From positions 1 through 64,000 of the forward strand of contig DASWUZ010000123.1 in assembly GCA_036401395.1 (NCBI GenBank): a DNA stretch of 64,000 nt. The letters are read 5' to 3'. The translations under genes were made by a program, and so were the position numbers. Under the pieces are notes generated by a model that was not told where the DNA came from, ran no database searches, and saw only the letters and a program-made list of their open reading frames with translations. This document shows, piece after piece, positions 63,182 to 64,000 of the stretch (position 1 is the stretch's first letter; each line of letters opens with the position of its first letter). This DNA comes from DASWUZ01 sp036401395 (GTDB lineage: Bacteria > Acidobacteriota > Terriglobia > Terriglobales > Acidobacteriaceae).

Positions 63182-64000
63182 CTATTTGGAACCCAACGCC
63201 TGGTCCAAATCCCCGATCAGGTCGTCAGCGTCCTCGATCCCCACGGAAATGCGCACCATCCCATCCGTAATCCCGAGCTCGGCCCGCGCCTCAGCGCCGA
63301 TAGCAGCATGGGTCATTGTCGCCGGATGCGAGACCAGTGTCTCGACCCCGCCCAGCGACTCACCCAACGTGCAGAGTTTTAGCGCCTTCACGAAGGCGTT
63401 CGCGGCAGCGAACGATCCAAGCTCGATACTCAGCATCGACCCAAACCCTGTCTGCTGCCGCTTCGCCAGCTCATGCTGAGGATGGCCCGCCAACCCCGGA
63501 TAGAAGACCTTCTGTACCCTTTTGTCCCCATCAAGGAACGCAGCCACCGCCCGCCCATTTTCATCATGCTGTCGCATCCGTACGGCAAGAGTCTTCACCC
63601 CGCGCTGAATCATCCAGCATTCAAATGGCGAAAGAATCGCGCCAGTCGCCTTCTCGACGAAATCAAACTGCTCTTTATGCTCGGGCCTGGTCACCACCAG
63701 CACCCCGCCGATCCCATCGCTGTGCCCATTCAAGAATTTGGTGGTCGAGTGCATGACGATATCCGCGCCCAGTTCAATCGGCCGCTGAAAATATGGCGAC
63801 AGAAAAGTGTTATCGACGCTCAATTCGACTCCGCTCGCACGGCAGACATCAGCAACCGCGCGGATATCGGTCAGCGTCATCAGCGGGTTCGTCGGGCTCT
63901 CAATATGCACCAGCCGCGTATTCGGCTTGATCGCCCGGCGCACATTCTCCGCGTCCGCCGTATCGACGTAAGTAAAACTGATTCCATAATTCGCTATGAT
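63182..64000 (-). CDS. Cys/Met-metabolism PLP enzyme (cystathionine gamma-synthase type), partial
   Basis: The gene enters from the right edge, so its start and first third lie outside the window; 272 residues are visible. Motifs are VHIESPTNPLMTLTDIRAVA, LSVDNTFLSPYFQRPIELGA and MHSTTKFLNGHSDGIGG with the PLP-binding Lys in STTKF, then VGIEDADDLIGDLDQAL at the end. This fits MetB/MetC-type enzymes of methionine or cysteine metabolism; the visible part does not decide between gamma-synthase and gamma-lyase. Confidence 0.9.
   Translation of the reverse strand: MIANYGISFTYVDTADAENVRRAIKPNTRLVHIESPTNPLMTLTDIRAVADVCRASGVELSVDNTFLSPYFQRPIELGADIVMHSTTKFLNGHSDGIGGVLVVTRPEHKEQFDFVEKATGAILSPFECWMIQRGVKTLAVRMRQHDENGRAVAAFLDGDKRVQKVFYPGLAGHPQHELAKRQQTGFGSMLSIELGSFAAANAFVKALKLCTLGESLGGVETLVSHPATMTHAAIGAEARAELGITDGMVRISVGIEDADDLIGDLDQALGSK

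Overview
The window looks like a chromosomal segment of a soil Acidobacteriota (Terriglobia/Acidobacteriaceae type). This is an inference from gene content: GC-rich coding sequence, paired secreted FG-GAP/ASPIC-UnbV proteins next to TPR proteins, orphan Rhs fragments, a small membrane protein ahead of an RND efflux operon, a Tad pilus locus, and a periplasmic (Tat) molybdo-hydroxylase of the PaoABC type. No rRNA gene or CRISPR array is present.

Region 1 (1-14,930) is a probable decayed genomic island. It starts at an intact tRNA-Pro(CGG) and ends at a second copy of the 3' half of that tRNA (51 bases, two mismatches), the classic footprint of integration into a tRNA gene. No integrase remains. 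Inside are an IS3-family remnant, a complete tripartite RND efflux operon, and about 6 kb of broken Rhs C-terminal cassettes mixed with two copies of a repeat that carries a dead ribbon-helix-helix/MobC-like gene. One Rhs tip still encodes a HELGH zinc-protease motif, but in a shifted frame. A dead REP-associated tyrosine transposase lies just outside the right end.

Region 2 (15.4-22.3 kb) holds two translationally coupled secreted FG-GAP/UnbV proteins, a TPR protein in the same operon, and a divergent TPR protein. Region 3 (22.7-28.9 kb) has a membrane GGDEF-EAL protein and a TetR-permease-ATPase-membrane fusion ABC export operon. Region 4 (29-43.3 kb) is mostly housekeeping: GlcNAc kinase and nagA (convergent), nfo, the overlapping mce-tsaB-rimI genes, a DUF465 protein, psd-pssA for phosphatidylethanolamine, an aspartate-semialdehyde-dehydrogenase paralogue without the usual catalytic Cys, a TPR-dgt operon, a GT-C glycosyltransferase, a DUF192 protein and a 31-residue membrane peptide gene.

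Region 5 (43.8-54.8 kb) is a full Tad pilus locus. flp, tadV, cpaB, cpaC, cpaE, tadA, tadB and tadC run on the minus strand; two TadE-like pseudopilins and a TadG-like protein run divergently. Region 6 (54.9-60.9 kb) encodes the Pao-type aldehyde oxidoreductase (paoABC) with its maturation genes xdhC and mocA on the opposite strand. Region 7 (61-64 kb) has an outer-membrane beta-barrel gene with a hairpin-rich leader, a PIN/HTH toxin-antitoxin pair whose toxin is frameshifted, and the start-less part of a Cys/Met-metabolism PLP enzyme that runs off the right edge.
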